Origin: Desulforhabdus sp. TSK
GTDB lineage: Bacteria > Desulfobacterota > Syntrophobacteria > Syntrophobacterales > Syntrophobacteraceae
NCBI RefSeq assembly: GCF_022836495.1
Contig: NZ_BQXM01000015.1
Location: 49,541 to 113,540, forward strand
Direction of reading: 5' to 3'
DNA: 64,000 nucleotides
Shown here: piece after piece, positions 7,647 to 15,392 of the stretch
Layout of the letters: each line of letters starts with the position of its first letter
How positions within the stretch are numbered: the first letter of the stretch is position 1
Notes under the pieces: model-generated
The model's database searches: none
Seen by the model: the letters and a program-made list of their open reading frames with translations, nothing else
Told to the model about the DNA's origin: nothing
Made by a program: the position numbers and the translations under genes

Positions 7647-8081
7647 TCAATCGCCGCGCGTCAGTGCGATTTTGTTGACCCGCGCCTGGATGATCTTCTG
7701 CTGGTGCTGGTCCTTCCGGCTCTTGGCTTCCTGGACCTTCATCATGAGCTGATCGATGTCGCAGGGCTTCATGAGGTAGTCGAAGGCCCCCAGCTTCATT
7801 CCTTCAATGCCCGTTTCCACCGTTGCATGACCCGTGAGCATGATGACTTCCACGAGGGGATAGGCCTTTTTGATTTCCCGAAGAGTCTCGATTCCATCCA
7901 TGCCGGGCATCTTGACATCCAGAATGACGACATCCACACTCCCTTCGGACCCCAGCTTCTCCAGGGCTTCCTGACCACTGTGCGCACTCAGAATACGCAG
8001 ATTCCGCTTGCTGAGGCGCTTGGTCATGGCGTCCACAAAAGGAACTTCATCGTCGACCAACATCACTGTGACCTGTACCAT
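7647..8081 (-). CDS. Stand-alone response regulator receiver (copy B, last gene)
   Basis: A 144-residue receiver-only protein almost identical to the one at 1553-1987 (MVQVTVMLVDDE against MVQPTVMLVDDE). Asp10-Asp11, Asp55, Thr and Lys of the active site are all there, as is the C-terminal tail ending ARVNKIALTRGD. It follows the universal stress protein gene after 23 bases. About 180 bases after its stop the promoter of cassette A begins. No output domain is present. Confidence 0.9.
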   Translation of the reverse strand: MVQVTVMLVDDEVPFVDAMTKRLSKRNLRILSAHSGQEALEKLGSEGSVDVVILDVKMPGMDGIETLREIKKAYPLVEVIMLTGHATVETGIEGMKLGAFDYLMKPCDIDQLMMKVQEAKSRKDQHQQKIIQARVNKIALTRGD

Positions 8082-8104
8082 CGTTTATTCCCCTTTCTCA
8101 TTTT

Positions 8105-8548
8105 CTATCTCACCACCGAGACATCGATCCCGGTCTTCTTTTTGAGCTCTTCCACGTGGGATTCCACGTCCCCTTTGAACAGGACTTTTTCAAAAAAGGT
8201 TCGCTCTTCATGGCCTAAAACCAGCAGATCGGCCTTTTCCTCTTTCACGACTTCCTGCAGGGCCTCCAAAATACGCCCGGTCTTGACGATCTTTTTGGGC
8301 GTGACCCCCTGGGTCAGGGCCAGCTGCTCGGCAACCCCCAGGATATGCGTCCCCAGGTGCTGCAGGCTCTCGGTGATGGAGTGCGAAGACAGCTCCACCG
8401 CAATGCCTTTTCTGAAAAAATCCGTATCCACGACGTAGACGTAGATCAGTTGAGCATCATTCTCCCTGGCCATGACGGCAGCCTTCAATGCCGCCTTTTG
8501 GGCGTGAGCGGATCCCGTCACGCCGCACACGATACTTTTATAGGACAT
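8105..8548 (-). CDS. Universal stress protein (UspA fold), only in copy B
   Basis: A cytoplasmic UspA-type protein of 147 residues. The N-terminal strand (YKSIVCGVTGS) and the VLGHEER segment near residue 110 fit the Usp fold, but the G-x2-G-x9-G-S/T nucleotide loop of ATP-binding members is not seen, so it may be of the non-ATP type. The ATG at 8546-8548 is chosen because AGGAG precedes it by six bases; the longer reading frame overlaps the permease gene. Usp domains often sit next to or inside SLC13, SulP and ClC transporters and may modulate them. Copy A has no equivalent, so the gene was gained in B or lost from A. Confidence 0.85.
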   Translation of the reverse strand: MSYKSIVCGVTGSAHAQKAALKAAVMARENDAQLIYVYVVDTDFFRKGIAVELSSHSITESLQHLGTHILGVAEQLALTQGVTPKKIVKTGRILEALQEVVKEEKADLLVLGHEERTFFEKVLFKGDVESHVEELKKKTGIDVSVVR

Positions 8549-8574
8549 ACGCTGCTCCTGGATGATCTGCATCT

Positions 8575-10308
8575 TCAGATTTCCACCACCAAAAGCCAGA
8601 AGGTACAGAGAATGATGGTGATGAGGGTGGGAATCGCGGCTATCTTGATGTATTTCATAAACGAAATATGATAGCCGGCCCGCTCGGCCATGCCCACCGT
8701 CACGACATTGGCGCTCGCCCCGATCATGGTCCCGTTGCCCCCAAGGCAGGCCCCCAGGGCCAATGCCCACCACAGGATACCGTGCTCCGCTCCCGGAATG
8801 ACCGTGTTGAGGTAGGCCACGATGGGAAGCATGGTGGCCGTGAAGGGGATGTTGTCGATGAAGGCCGAGGCAATGGCTGAAACCCAGAGGATCATGAGGA
8901 TGGCCGCCACGAGGGAGCCCTGGGACATGTCCTTCACCCATTCGGCGATGACCTGGATGAGGCCCGATTCTTCAGCCCCGGCCACCACGATGAAGAGCAT
9001 GATGAAGAAGATGAGGGTCGGCCATTCGATTTCATGCTCGATCATTTCCACGATGTCCACACGGCTGATGGCCATGAGGACGGCAGCCCCCACCATGGCC
9101 GCGATGCTGGGCTCCATGTGAAGGGCACCGTGGGCGATGAACAGAGCGATGACAATCCCCATGGTGATCCCCCCCTGGATCAGCAGGGTCTTGTTGGTGA
9201 TCTTGTATTCTTCCCGCAGGTGAGCGATCATCGTTTGCACATCTCCCACCTGAGCTTTCAAGTAGTCCTTTTTATAAAGAAAGATGAAATATACCAGGCT
9301 GAAGACCAGGCCGATGGCGCAGATGACGGACAGGTTCTGCACGAAGTCCACGAAGGAGAGCTTGGCGTAGGAGCCGATCATGATATTGGGCGGGTCGCCG
9401 ATGAGGGTCGCCGTTCCGCCGACATTGGAGGCGAACACTTCGGGCATGAGGAAGGCGACGGGATCGATTTTGAGGGTGAGAGCGATCTCGATGGTCACGG
9501 GAATGATGAGCAGCATGGTGGTGACATTGTCGAGGAACGCGGAAGCCACAGCGGTGATCACCATCAGGATGCTTGCAAGAGCGTATACATTGCCTTTGGC
9601 CAGCTGGTAAGCTTTGTAGGCCATCCATTGAAATACACCGGTTTTCTTGAGGATGCCCACGATCATCATCATGGCCATGAGGAGGAAGATGACGTTCATG
9701 TCGATGGCGTGCATGGCATCTTCAAAGGTGAGGATGACATAATCCGAATTGAAGGTCCCCACCAGGTAGGTGATGAAGAGGAGGACGGAAGCCCCCAGGA
9801 AAGCCGCCAGCGTCCGGTGCATGAGCTCGAAGGCGATGAGGGCGTAAACAACGAGCAGCACCAGGGTGGCAATCCAGAAGGCCGGGGTGATGGCCCGCTG
9901 GAGGGTAAAACCGTGATGGGCCAGGTAGCTGACATTGCCGGCGTCATCGGTCTTTTCCTTCAAAACGTTTGCCAGGGCCACACGCTCCGTTGTTTTGTAG
10001 GCAGGCTTCCCTGCTTCGATCTCCACCCGCGCACCCGGGAGCGTCCCCCTCGGCAGGAAGAGCTCCGCCTCATAGCGCCCGGCCTTGGAGGTGCTGACCT
10101 CTTCCTCCAGTTCGACCTTTACGCCGTTCACGTAAAAATGAACTGCCACTTCCTTGATGGGCTTGCCCTGGGAATTGACGATGGTGCCCGCCACAATGAG
10201 GGTGTCCTGTGGCCCTGAGGCCTCCCGGCCTTCTTCGGCTGCCGTCACCGGAGCCGCTGCAATGAAAAATAATGACAGAAAAAAGCAAAAGAGCGCGAAT
10301 CGTTTCAT
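8575..10308 (-). CDS. IT-superfamily (ArsB/NhaD-like) permease with secreted N-terminal domain (copy B)
   Basis: A 577-residue paralogue of the protein at 2044-3780 with the same layout: signal peptide (cleavage near VTAAEEG), a periplasmic beta-sandwich at about 35-110, then about ten membrane helices with TLIGDPPNIMIG and GNGTMIGASANV. Differences from copy A cluster in the signal peptide and the periplasmic domain, while the membrane core is nearly unchanged. This hints that the transport function is under the stronger constraint. It lies between the SLC13-type transporter and the stress protein. Confidence 0.85.
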   Translation of the reverse strand: MKRFALFCFFLSLFFIAAAPVTAAEEGREASGPQDTLIVAGTIVNSQGKPIKEVAVHFYVNGVKVELEEEVSTSKAGRYEAELFLPRGTLPGARVEIEAGKPAYKTTERVALANVLKEKTDDAGNVSYLAHHGFTLQRAITPAFWIATLVLLVVYALIAFELMHRTLAAFLGASVLLFITYLVGTFNSDYVILTFEDAMHAIDMNVIFLLMAMMMIVGILKKTGVFQWMAYKAYQLAKGNVYALASILMVITAVASAFLDNVTTMLLIIPVTIEIALTLKIDPVAFLMPEVFASNVGGTATLIGDPPNIMIGSYAKLSFVDFVQNLSVICAIGLVFSLVYFIFLYKKDYLKAQVGDVQTMIAHLREEYKITNKTLLIQGGITMGIVIALFIAHGALHMEPSIAAMVGAAVLMAISRVDIVEMIEHEIEWPTLIFFIMLFIVVAGAEESGLIQVIAEWVKDMSQGSLVAAILMILWVSAIASAFIDNIPFTATMLPIVAYLNTVIPGAEHGILWWALALGACLGGNGTMIGASANVVTVGMAERAGYHISFMKYIKIAAIPTLITIILCTFWLLVVEI

Positions 10309-10470
10309 TTAGGGGTTCCTCTCCTCTCTCGGTAAAAAGCGGGACTGTAGACCGGCCCTTCGGACGTGGCTGGAGAATAAGGCTTTTCGTCCCGCCAGGT
10401 CCCAACCGTGTAAAGCACCAAAGGTCGCAGCCTTCAGTCTACCTCCCAAAAGCGGTCGTCATGGCAACTG

Positions 10471-11952
10471 CTAACCGGCGGCTACGGTGACGGGCATTCC
10501 CATGATGGGCCAAATGACCAGAGCCGCCACAGCCACGACAACCATCAATATCAGGCTCGCCAGGGCACCGTATTTGAAAAACTCCCCGCTGGTGAACTGC
10601 TTGGAGTCATAGGCGATGGCATTGGGCGCCGCCCCCACCAGGAGCATAAAGGGCATGCCCGCCGTCACGAGGGAGGCAAACAGGATGACTTCCGGCGCCA
10701 CACCCAGGTAGGGAGCAAGAACGAGGGCCACGGGAAGGGAGATGGCGATGGCCGCCACGTTCATGATGAAGTTGGTCATGACCATGACGAAGAACGCGAT
10801 ACCCATGACGAAAATGAACCAGTTGGCCTTTTTGAAGAGTACCAGCCAGTTGACGGCCAGCCACTTGGCCGCTTCCGTCTGCCACAGGCAGAAGCCGATG
10901 CTCATGGCCCCGCTGAAAAGCAGGATGATGTTCCAGGGAATGGCTTCCAGGTCCTCGATGTCAAGGATTCCCACAATGAAGAAAAGCAGTGTTGAAACGA
11001 GAAGGATTGCAGATTTGTTGAGTGGCTTCAGGGCGGGAACGAAAGATTGCAAAGACATGATAAGAATGACGCTGAAAATGATCAGGCCGGCAAGAATTTC
11101 TCTCTGGCTGACCGAGCCCAGATCAGCATACAGTTCCCTGGCACGCTCACGGAGTCCTGGAATGGTTTTTTTCTCGGGCTTCAGGAAGATCATGAAGAAT
11201 CCCCAGAGCAGAAACACCATGGACCAGCCGATGGGTGCCATGTAATAAGTAAGGTTGAAAAAGGAGACTTCTTTCCCGGTGATTTCCTTGAAAAAACTGA
11301 CAGCAACGGCACCGCGGGCAGCACCCAGGAGGGTGATGATGCTGGCGGCCCCTGCCACGTAGGCCATGCCGATGAAGAGGGCCTTGCCGAAATTGGATGG
11401 CTTGTCATCCTCCCCGTAGAGGGCGTAGATCACCAGAAACAGGGGATAGACCGTTGCCGCCACGGCGGTGTGCGCCATGATGTGCGTGAGAGCCGCCGTC
11501 ACCACGAAGGCCCCCAGCAGGATCATGCTGGTCTTTTCCCCCACGATGATGAGCATCTTGTACGCCAGGCGCTTGGTGAGCCCCGTCTTGGTGAAGACCA
11601 TGCCGATGACGATAGAGCCGAAGATGAAGAGGACCGAAGGGTCCATGAAATCCCGAAATGCGTCCTCGGGCTTGCGGATCATGAAAAGGACCTGCAACAC
11701 CCCGATGGCAAGGCTCGTCACCCCGATGGGCAAGACTTCAAACACCCACCAGGTGCCGGCCAGCAGAAAGACCGCCAATGCTCCCTTCCCCTGTTTGGAC
11801 AACACAAAATGCTTGCCCATGGGATCGACGGCATCCGGCCAGGGAGGGGAATAATAAACGACAAAGAACAGAATGAGACCCGCCAACAGGCAGATGATGC
11901 GGGTCCAGTTGATGTTGCTCGCCTCACGCTCAGCATTCACTGCAGCACTCAT
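10471..11952 (-). CDS. SLC13/DASS-type anion:sodium symporter (copy B)
   Basis: A 493-residue paralogue of 3954-5432 with the same helices and the same NMAAI-like conserved loops. Bases 11346-11694 are identical to 4826-5174 (349 of 349), while the regions on both sides differ every few codons. That pattern suggests recent gene conversion. Substitutions cluster in the loop around residues 215-300. A Na+-coupled anion uptake role (sulfate or dicarboxylate) is inferred from the family. Confidence 0.87.
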   Translation of the reverse strand: MSAAVNAEREASNINWTRIICLLAGLILFFVVYYSPPWPDAVDPMGKHFVLSKQGKGALAVFLLAGTWWVFEVLPIGVTSLAIGVLQVLFMIRKPEDAFRDFMDPSVLFIFGSIVIGMVFTKTGLTKRLAYKMLIIVGEKTSMILLGAFVVTAALTHIMAHTAVAATVYPLFLVIYALYGEDDKPSNFGKALFIGMAYVAGAASIITLLGAARGAVAVSFFKEITGKEVSFFNLTYYMAPIGWSMVFLLWGFFMIFLKPEKKTIPGLRERARELYADLGSVSQREILAGLIIFSVILIMSLQSFVPALKPLNKSAILLVSTLLFFIVGILDIEDLEAIPWNIILLFSGAMSIGFCLWQTEAAKWLAVNWLVLFKKANWFIFVMGIAFFVMVMTNFIMNVAAIAISLPVALVLAPYLGVAPEVILFASLVTAGMPFMLLVGAAPNAIAYDSKQFTSGEFFKYGALASLILMVVVAVAALVIWPIMGMPVTVAAG

Positions 11953-12030
11953 ATGTACTCCTTAATCTTTCACATCCTCGATGTTTCTTCCCACCCGGTT
12001 CTTCCCCGCCACACGTTCCCCGTGCCGACT

Positions 12031-12585
12031 CTACAAAGCGCATTCCTTCATGGCGTTGCACACTTCCTCGAAGACGTCGCTCAACCGCAGGATCCCCACG
12101 ATGGCCTCCCCGCGGGTCACCAGGAGTGACTGGTGCTGGCCCATGATGAGCTGATGGATGGCCGTATTGAGGGTGGCATCCTCCGCCACGATTTCCCCTT
12201 TGCCGGGGGTGTACATGATGTCCTTCACCTTTTTATGGGCAGCCTTCCTGCAAATGTCCTGGAGGGGCTTTTCCCACAGCCCGTAGTTGCGCAGCATGGA
12301 GGTCACGAATTCCCGGCTGAACCCAAACCGGGAAATGGCCTTCATGTCCCCGATATCTTCGTACTTGGGTTCGAGGCTTCGCAGAACATCGATCTGGCTG
12401 AGCTTGCCGACAATCTGCTTTTGGGCGTTGTAGACGAGAATGGCCCGGTGCTTCTGGCGCCTGGGATCGAGGCTCTTCTGGGCCTCTTCCAGCGCCATCA
12501 CCGCCTCGTACAGCGTGGCCTCCTCCGAGACCGTCGCATAATCCTCCAGGGGAACCATCAATTGCTTGACTAGAATGGACTTCAT
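12031..12585 (-). CDS. CBS-domain pair protein (copy B)
   Basis: A 184-residue twin of 5516-6070 with only about half a dozen substitutions (for example MYTPGKGEIV against MNTPGKGEFV). It has two CBS motifs with a helical linker, and a probable adenine-nucleotide sensor role. It lies 78 bases upstream of the SLC13-type transporter start. The central part (12278-12459) is base-identical to copy A. Confidence 0.88.
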   Translation of the reverse strand: MKSILVKQLMVPLEDYATVSEEATLYEAVMALEEAQKSLDPRRQKHRAILVYNAQKQIVGKLSQIDVLRSLEPKYEDIGDMKAISRFGFSREFVTSMLRNYGLWEKPLQDICRKAAHKKVKDIMYTPGKGEIVAEDATLNTAIHQLIMGQHQSLLVTRGEAIVGILRLSDVFEEVCNAMKECAL

Positions 12586-12649
12586 ACAAAACTCCTTGAA
12601 AATAAAAATGGAAAAGCAGTCAGGGCGCTGGAGCGGGGGCTCTTGCCCA

Positions 12650-13081
12650 TCATCCCCACCCTCTCGTTGTCATGATGCGGTCGATCTCCGCTTTGCGAAT
12701 CCGCTCTTCGTGTTCCGCCTTCCGTTTGTAGGCCGTGACGATCTTTCCCACCAGGTCCTTGGTTTCCGTTGGCTTCATGAGGTAATCGAAGGCGCCGATC
12801 TTCATGCCCTCCACGGCGGATTCCACCGTCGCGTTGCCCGTCAGCATGATAATTTCCAGGATCGGCTTGATTCTCTTGATTTCCACCAGCGTCTCAATGC
12901 CGTCCCTCCCGGGCATGAGCACATCCAGGACCACCACATCCAAAGGTTTTGACTTGACGGCCTCCAGGGCCTCATCCCCGCTGTAGGCGATGGTGACATC
13001 GAAATCCCGCGTTTCGAGACGCTCCGCCAGCACGTCCACAAATTGTTTTTCATCATCCACCAAAAGCACCCTGATCTTCAT
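12650..13081 (-). CDS. Stand-alone response regulator receiver (copy B)
   Basis: A 143-residue receiver-only protein, twin of 6135-6566 with very few changes. Asp9-Asp10, Asp53, Thr and Lys are intact. The C-terminal tail reads KAEIDRIMTTRGWG. It follows the extra receiver gene of copy B (116 bases upstream) and precedes the CBS gene (64 bases downstream). Confidence 0.92.
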   Translation of the reverse strand: MKIRVLLVDDEKQFVDVLAERLETRDFDVTIAYSGDEALEAVKSKPLDVVVLDVLMPGRDGIETLVEIKRIKPILEIIMLTGNATVESAVEGMKIGAFDYLMKPTETKDLVGKIVTAYKRKAEHEERIRKAEIDRIMTTRGWG

Positions 13082-13197
13082 CCCTTCCCTCCTTCGTCTG
13101 CCATACCATCCGTCTTTTCCAGTTGATCACGACCTCATCCGAGGGACTTCCCAAGGCTTCCATCGGCCATGTCATCTCCCCCGCGCATCCTTCCATT

Positions 13198-13569
13198 TCA
13201 ATCCCTCGCGGCATACGCATAATCCAGGGCCTTCACCAGCTCCCGGATATCCACCGGTTTTTGAAGGTAATCGATGGCGCCCAAACGGCGCACGATCTGC
13301 TCGTCGCTTTCGGACCCGTGCCCAGTCAGAACGACCACCTGGATTTCAGGATGGCTCTTTTTGACCCTCCGCAAGACTTCCATTCCGTCCATACCGGGCA
13401 TTTTCAGATCCAGCAGGATCACGTGGGGAGGATTGTCTTCCACCATCCGCAGGGCCTCTTCGCCGTTCAAGGCCACTTCACATTCCAGTTGACGGATTTC
13501 CAGGCGCTCGGCCAGCGCCCGCACCAGTTCTTCTTCATCGTCCACCAGCAACACTTTATATCTGGCCAC
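13198..13569 (-). CDS. Stand-alone response regulator receiver, only in copy B
   Basis: A 123-residue CheY-like protein with Asp10-Asp11, phosphoacceptor Asp54 (LLDLKMPGMDG), Thr in VLTGHGS and Lys in LQKPVDI. It has no tail and no output domain. It is closer in sequence style to the receivers at 18959 and at the end of 15393-16628 (RRLGAIDYLQKPVD against MGACAYLEKPVD) than to the other cassette receivers. It was probably inserted in copy B, or lost from A, after the duplication. Confidence 0.92.
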   Translation of the reverse strand: MARYKVLLVDDEEELVRALAERLEIRQLECEVALNGEEALRMVEDNPPHVILLDLKMPGMDGMEVLRRVKKSHPEIQVVVLTGHGSESDEQIVRRLGAIDYLQKPVDIRELVKALDYAYAARD

Positions 13570-13732
13570 TGTCCATCCCTCTTCTTTTCGTCATTAGACT
13601 CCACTCCACCTTTGCAACGGAGCTTCATTGGCCCTGGGTGCGCGCCCAAGGTTCGCGCACACCCGGAGATTCAAATTTTTACCGGTCGCCTCCATGAGGA
13701 GGACCTCCGACTCAAGCTCCGATCCTTCCATG

Positions 13733-14242
13733 CTACCGCTTCCCGTCGGGTCTGCGATGGAGCGGCTTGCGCTCCTCTTTTTTCCGCATCCTCCCGGCAT
13801 ATGCCTCCCTGACACGCTCCAGAAGCGTTTCCATGTCGAAAGGGACCAGCAGGTCATCGAAGGCCCCTGCCTTCATGCCCTCGATGGAGAGCGACAGGGA
13901 GAGATCTTCCGACGGAGTCAGGAGGATGACTTCCGTGTGGGGACGTAAACGTTTGATTTCACGCAGCAGAGCCAAACCACGTTTCTTGAGCCCCCCCAAC
14001 CCCAGCAGGACGACATCCAAATCCATGCGCTGAATGATCCGCTTCGCCTCATTCTCTCCACTCACATCGAACACCTGATGGTTTTCCATGCGCAAGCGCT
14101 CGGAGATGTTGCGGCGAAAGAGATCATCCATTTCGATGATGAGAAGTCTAGCTCCCTTGCTTTCAGGCAACCCGGTCTCTCCACCCTGCTCCCCATGCGT
14201 CGGGGAGCGCACGCACGCCTCTAGAAGCCCTTGATCATCCAT
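13733..14242 (-). CDS. Pseudo-receiver lacking phosphoacceptor Asp and conserved Lys (copy B, first gene)
   Basis: A 169-residue CheY-fold protein matching 6627-7088. Gly81 replaces the phosphoacceptor Asp (VVLLGLGGLKKRG), Glu37-Met38 replaces the acidic pair, and Val133 replaces the Lys (LLVPFDME). The N-terminal 30 residues, rich in Gly and Glu, are not shared with copy A and could be a longer start than the real one, although no in-frame ATG lies closer to the domain. It is the first gene after the sigma-54 promoter at 14322-14336. Confidence 0.83.
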   Translation of the reverse strand: MDDQGLLEACVRSPTHGEQGGETGLPESKGARLLIIEMDDLFRRNISERLRMENHQVFDVSGENEAKRIIQRMDLDVVLLGLGGLKKRGLALLREIKRLRPHTEVILLTPSEDLSLSLSIEGMKAGAFDDLLVPFDMETLLERVREAYAGRMRKKEERKPLHRRPDGKR

Positions 14243-14273
14243 CCAGAGTCCCCCAACATTCTTCTAAATGAAG

Positions 14274-14315
14274 AAAAAAGGGAACCGTGGTTCTTGACAG
14301 CCCACTGGCTCCCTT
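14274..14315 (-). terminator. Intrinsic terminator overlapping the start of cassette B
   Basis: On the minus strand AAGGGAGCC (14315-14307) pairs with GGTTCCCTT (14286-14278), nine pairs with one G-U, and is followed by a T6 run at 14279-14274. Transcripts started at the sigma-54 promoter (predicted +1 near 14310) would lack most of the 5' arm and so escape it, whereas read-through from the upstream genes would be stopped. Confidence 0.65.
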
Positions 14316-14321
14316 CTCATG

Positions 14322-14336
14322 GCAAGGATTGTGCCA
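14322..14336 (-). promoter_or_regulatory. Sigma-54 (-24/-12) promoter of cassette B
   Basis: The minus strand reads TGGCAC (14336-14331), five bases, then TTGC (14325-14322): an exact match to the -24/-12 consensus with exact spacing. The start codon of the pseudo-receiver lies about 80 bases downstream. A sigma-54 activator gene of the PAS-AAA+-HTH type lies in the same region at 21464-22870. Confidence 0.82.
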
Positions 14337-14406
14337 TTAATAACAAAATAATTATTACAAATACTTAACGCTGAACAAGAGAAAGATGCACGCAGAATGA
14401 TCTAAA

Positions 14407-14450
14407 ATGAAACATATTGTTACATTTGATTAAAATCAATATGAAACATA
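14407..14450. promoter_or_regulatory. Upstream operator region: direct repeats and an FNR-type box
   Basis: The ten-mer ATGAAACATA occurs at 14407-14416 and again at 14441-14450, 34 bases apart (about three helix turns) and 70-115 bases upstream of the -24 element. That is the usual place for sigma-54 activator sites. Between them TTGATTAAAATCAA (14426-14439) fits the FNR-family consensus TTGAT-N4-ATCAA exactly. No FNR/CRP gene is in the window. Confidence 0.55.
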
Positions 14451-14604
14451 AAGATACAATTCATGAACTGTAATGCATCGAGAGAGGGAGCAGCATCAAG
14501 AGGCAGTCGAGGTGATTTGCCGTAGGGGTTTCAAAGGAAGGGCATCCCTTTGACGTTAGAGGCTACGTGCTTTCGCCGTGCAGCTCCCTTCCGGCAGGCC
14601 GACG

Positions 14605-14658
14605 GCAGCCTCCTGACCGTCGCCTTTGCTCGTGCCCGGGTGGCGGTCAGGAGGCTGC
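14605..14658. repeat. 15-base inverted repeat downstream of the DHp protein gene
   Basis: GCAGCCTCCTGACCG (14605-14619) and its exact reverse complement (14644-14658) flank a 24-base loop; outer flanks add CCGTGCAGC/GCTGCACGG pairing. There is no T run, so it is a stabilising or REP-like structure rather than a clear terminator. The rest of 14243-14692 holds the promoter elements listed separately. Confidence 0.55.
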
Positions 14659-14692
14659 ACGGAAAGCTGGATCATGACCGGAGCTCAGACGC

Positions 14693-15358
14693 TCATGCAG
14701 AGGATTCCACGGGCAGGGCAAGGGTAAACCCGTACTGCGCCGGGCCGCATATGAGCCTGCCTCCGAGAATTTCCATGACAGCTCCACTGAGGCACCAAGG
14801 CTCGCAGGTGGTCACACGGCCGGCAAACATTTCGGTCCCCTCCTCGGTACCGGAGCAGGTCATTTCCACCAGAACTTCATTTCCACTGGTTTTCACCTGA
14901 AGCGTCACTTCGCCTCCCTGGGTCAACTGGCTCCACAGGGCCTCAAGAGCATAAAACATGGCCAGGTGGAACTGCAGGGGGGATGTCACGGCGGTGGATT
15001 GCCCTTCGACGGGCGGCAGGGCCTTGAGCGTCACTCCCTTCAGGCGGGCAAACCGTTCACAGAGGAGCACCATCTGTCTGCAGGCTTCATCCAGTTCCAC
15101 GGACCCGAGAGCGACATCGGGAGTGTGGGCCAGGCGGTTGAGGCGGGTCGACAGCTCCACTCCACGCCCTACCTGCTCCAGCACGGTGGAAAGCGCCCGG
15201 TTGAAACGCTCCCGGTGGGGAAAGGATCCTTCGGGAGTCATGGACAGGAGATCTTCCATGAGGCCAGTGGATTCCTTGATGATGGCCAGGACGTTTTTCA
15301 GCTCATGAGTAAAACCCGCTGTCACCCTCCCCAGGAAAACTGCTTCTCTCTCGCCCAT
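14693..15358 (-). CDS. Histidine-kinase-like DHp protein with degenerate ATPase domain (putative phosphotransferase)
   Basis: A 221-residue soluble protein. His18 sits in a good H-box (FTHELKNVLAIIKES), followed by a two-helix DHp-like region to about residue 90. The rest resembles a HATPase_c domain by pattern only. The Asn of the N-box is missing (FYALEALW), the D-x-G-x-G loop is missing (TCSGTEEG) and no G2 loop is seen. Spo0B and ChpT proteins have the same plan and shuttle phosphate between receivers instead of binding ATP. The ATG at 15356-15358, with GGGAGGTGGGAA upstream, is preferred over an upstream start that would overlap the previous gene. Its place directly before a row of stand-alone receivers fits a phosphotransfer hub, which is inference. 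Confidence 0.7.
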   Translation of the reverse strand: MGEREAVFLGRVTAGFTHELKNVLAIIKESTGLMEDLLSMTPEGSFPHRERFNRALSTVLEQVGRGVELSTRLNRLAHTPDVALGSVELDEACRQMVLLCERFARLKGVTLKALPPVEGQSTAVTSPLQFHLAMFYALEALWSQLTQGGEVTLQVKTSGNEVLVEMTCSGTEEGTEMFAGRVTTCEPWCLSGAVMEILGGRLICGPAQYGFTLALPVESSA

Positions 15359-15392
15359 TTCCCACCTCCCACCGGTCGATTGTCTCTCGGCA

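Larger units (their letters stand above)
1553..14242 (-). repeat. Tandem duplication of a signalling/anion-transport cassette
   Basis: Genes at 1553-7088 (copy A) are matched in order and orientation by genes at 7647-14242 (copy B). The shared order in transcription is pseudo-receiver, receiver, CBS pair, SLC13-type transporter, IT permease, receiver. Copy B has two genes that A lacks: a receiver at 13198-13569 and a universal stress protein at 8105-8548. Paired proteins are close to identical over most of their length. Stretches of DNA are fully identical (4826-5174 with 11346-11694, and 5763-5944 with 12278-12459) next to clearly diverged flanks. Confidence 0.93.

Noticed and set aside
7647..8081. 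Receiver copy as an assembly artefact of 1553-1987
   Set aside because: The two copies differ at many bases and flanks are distinct (Usp gene and sigma-54 leader), so they are real duplicates.
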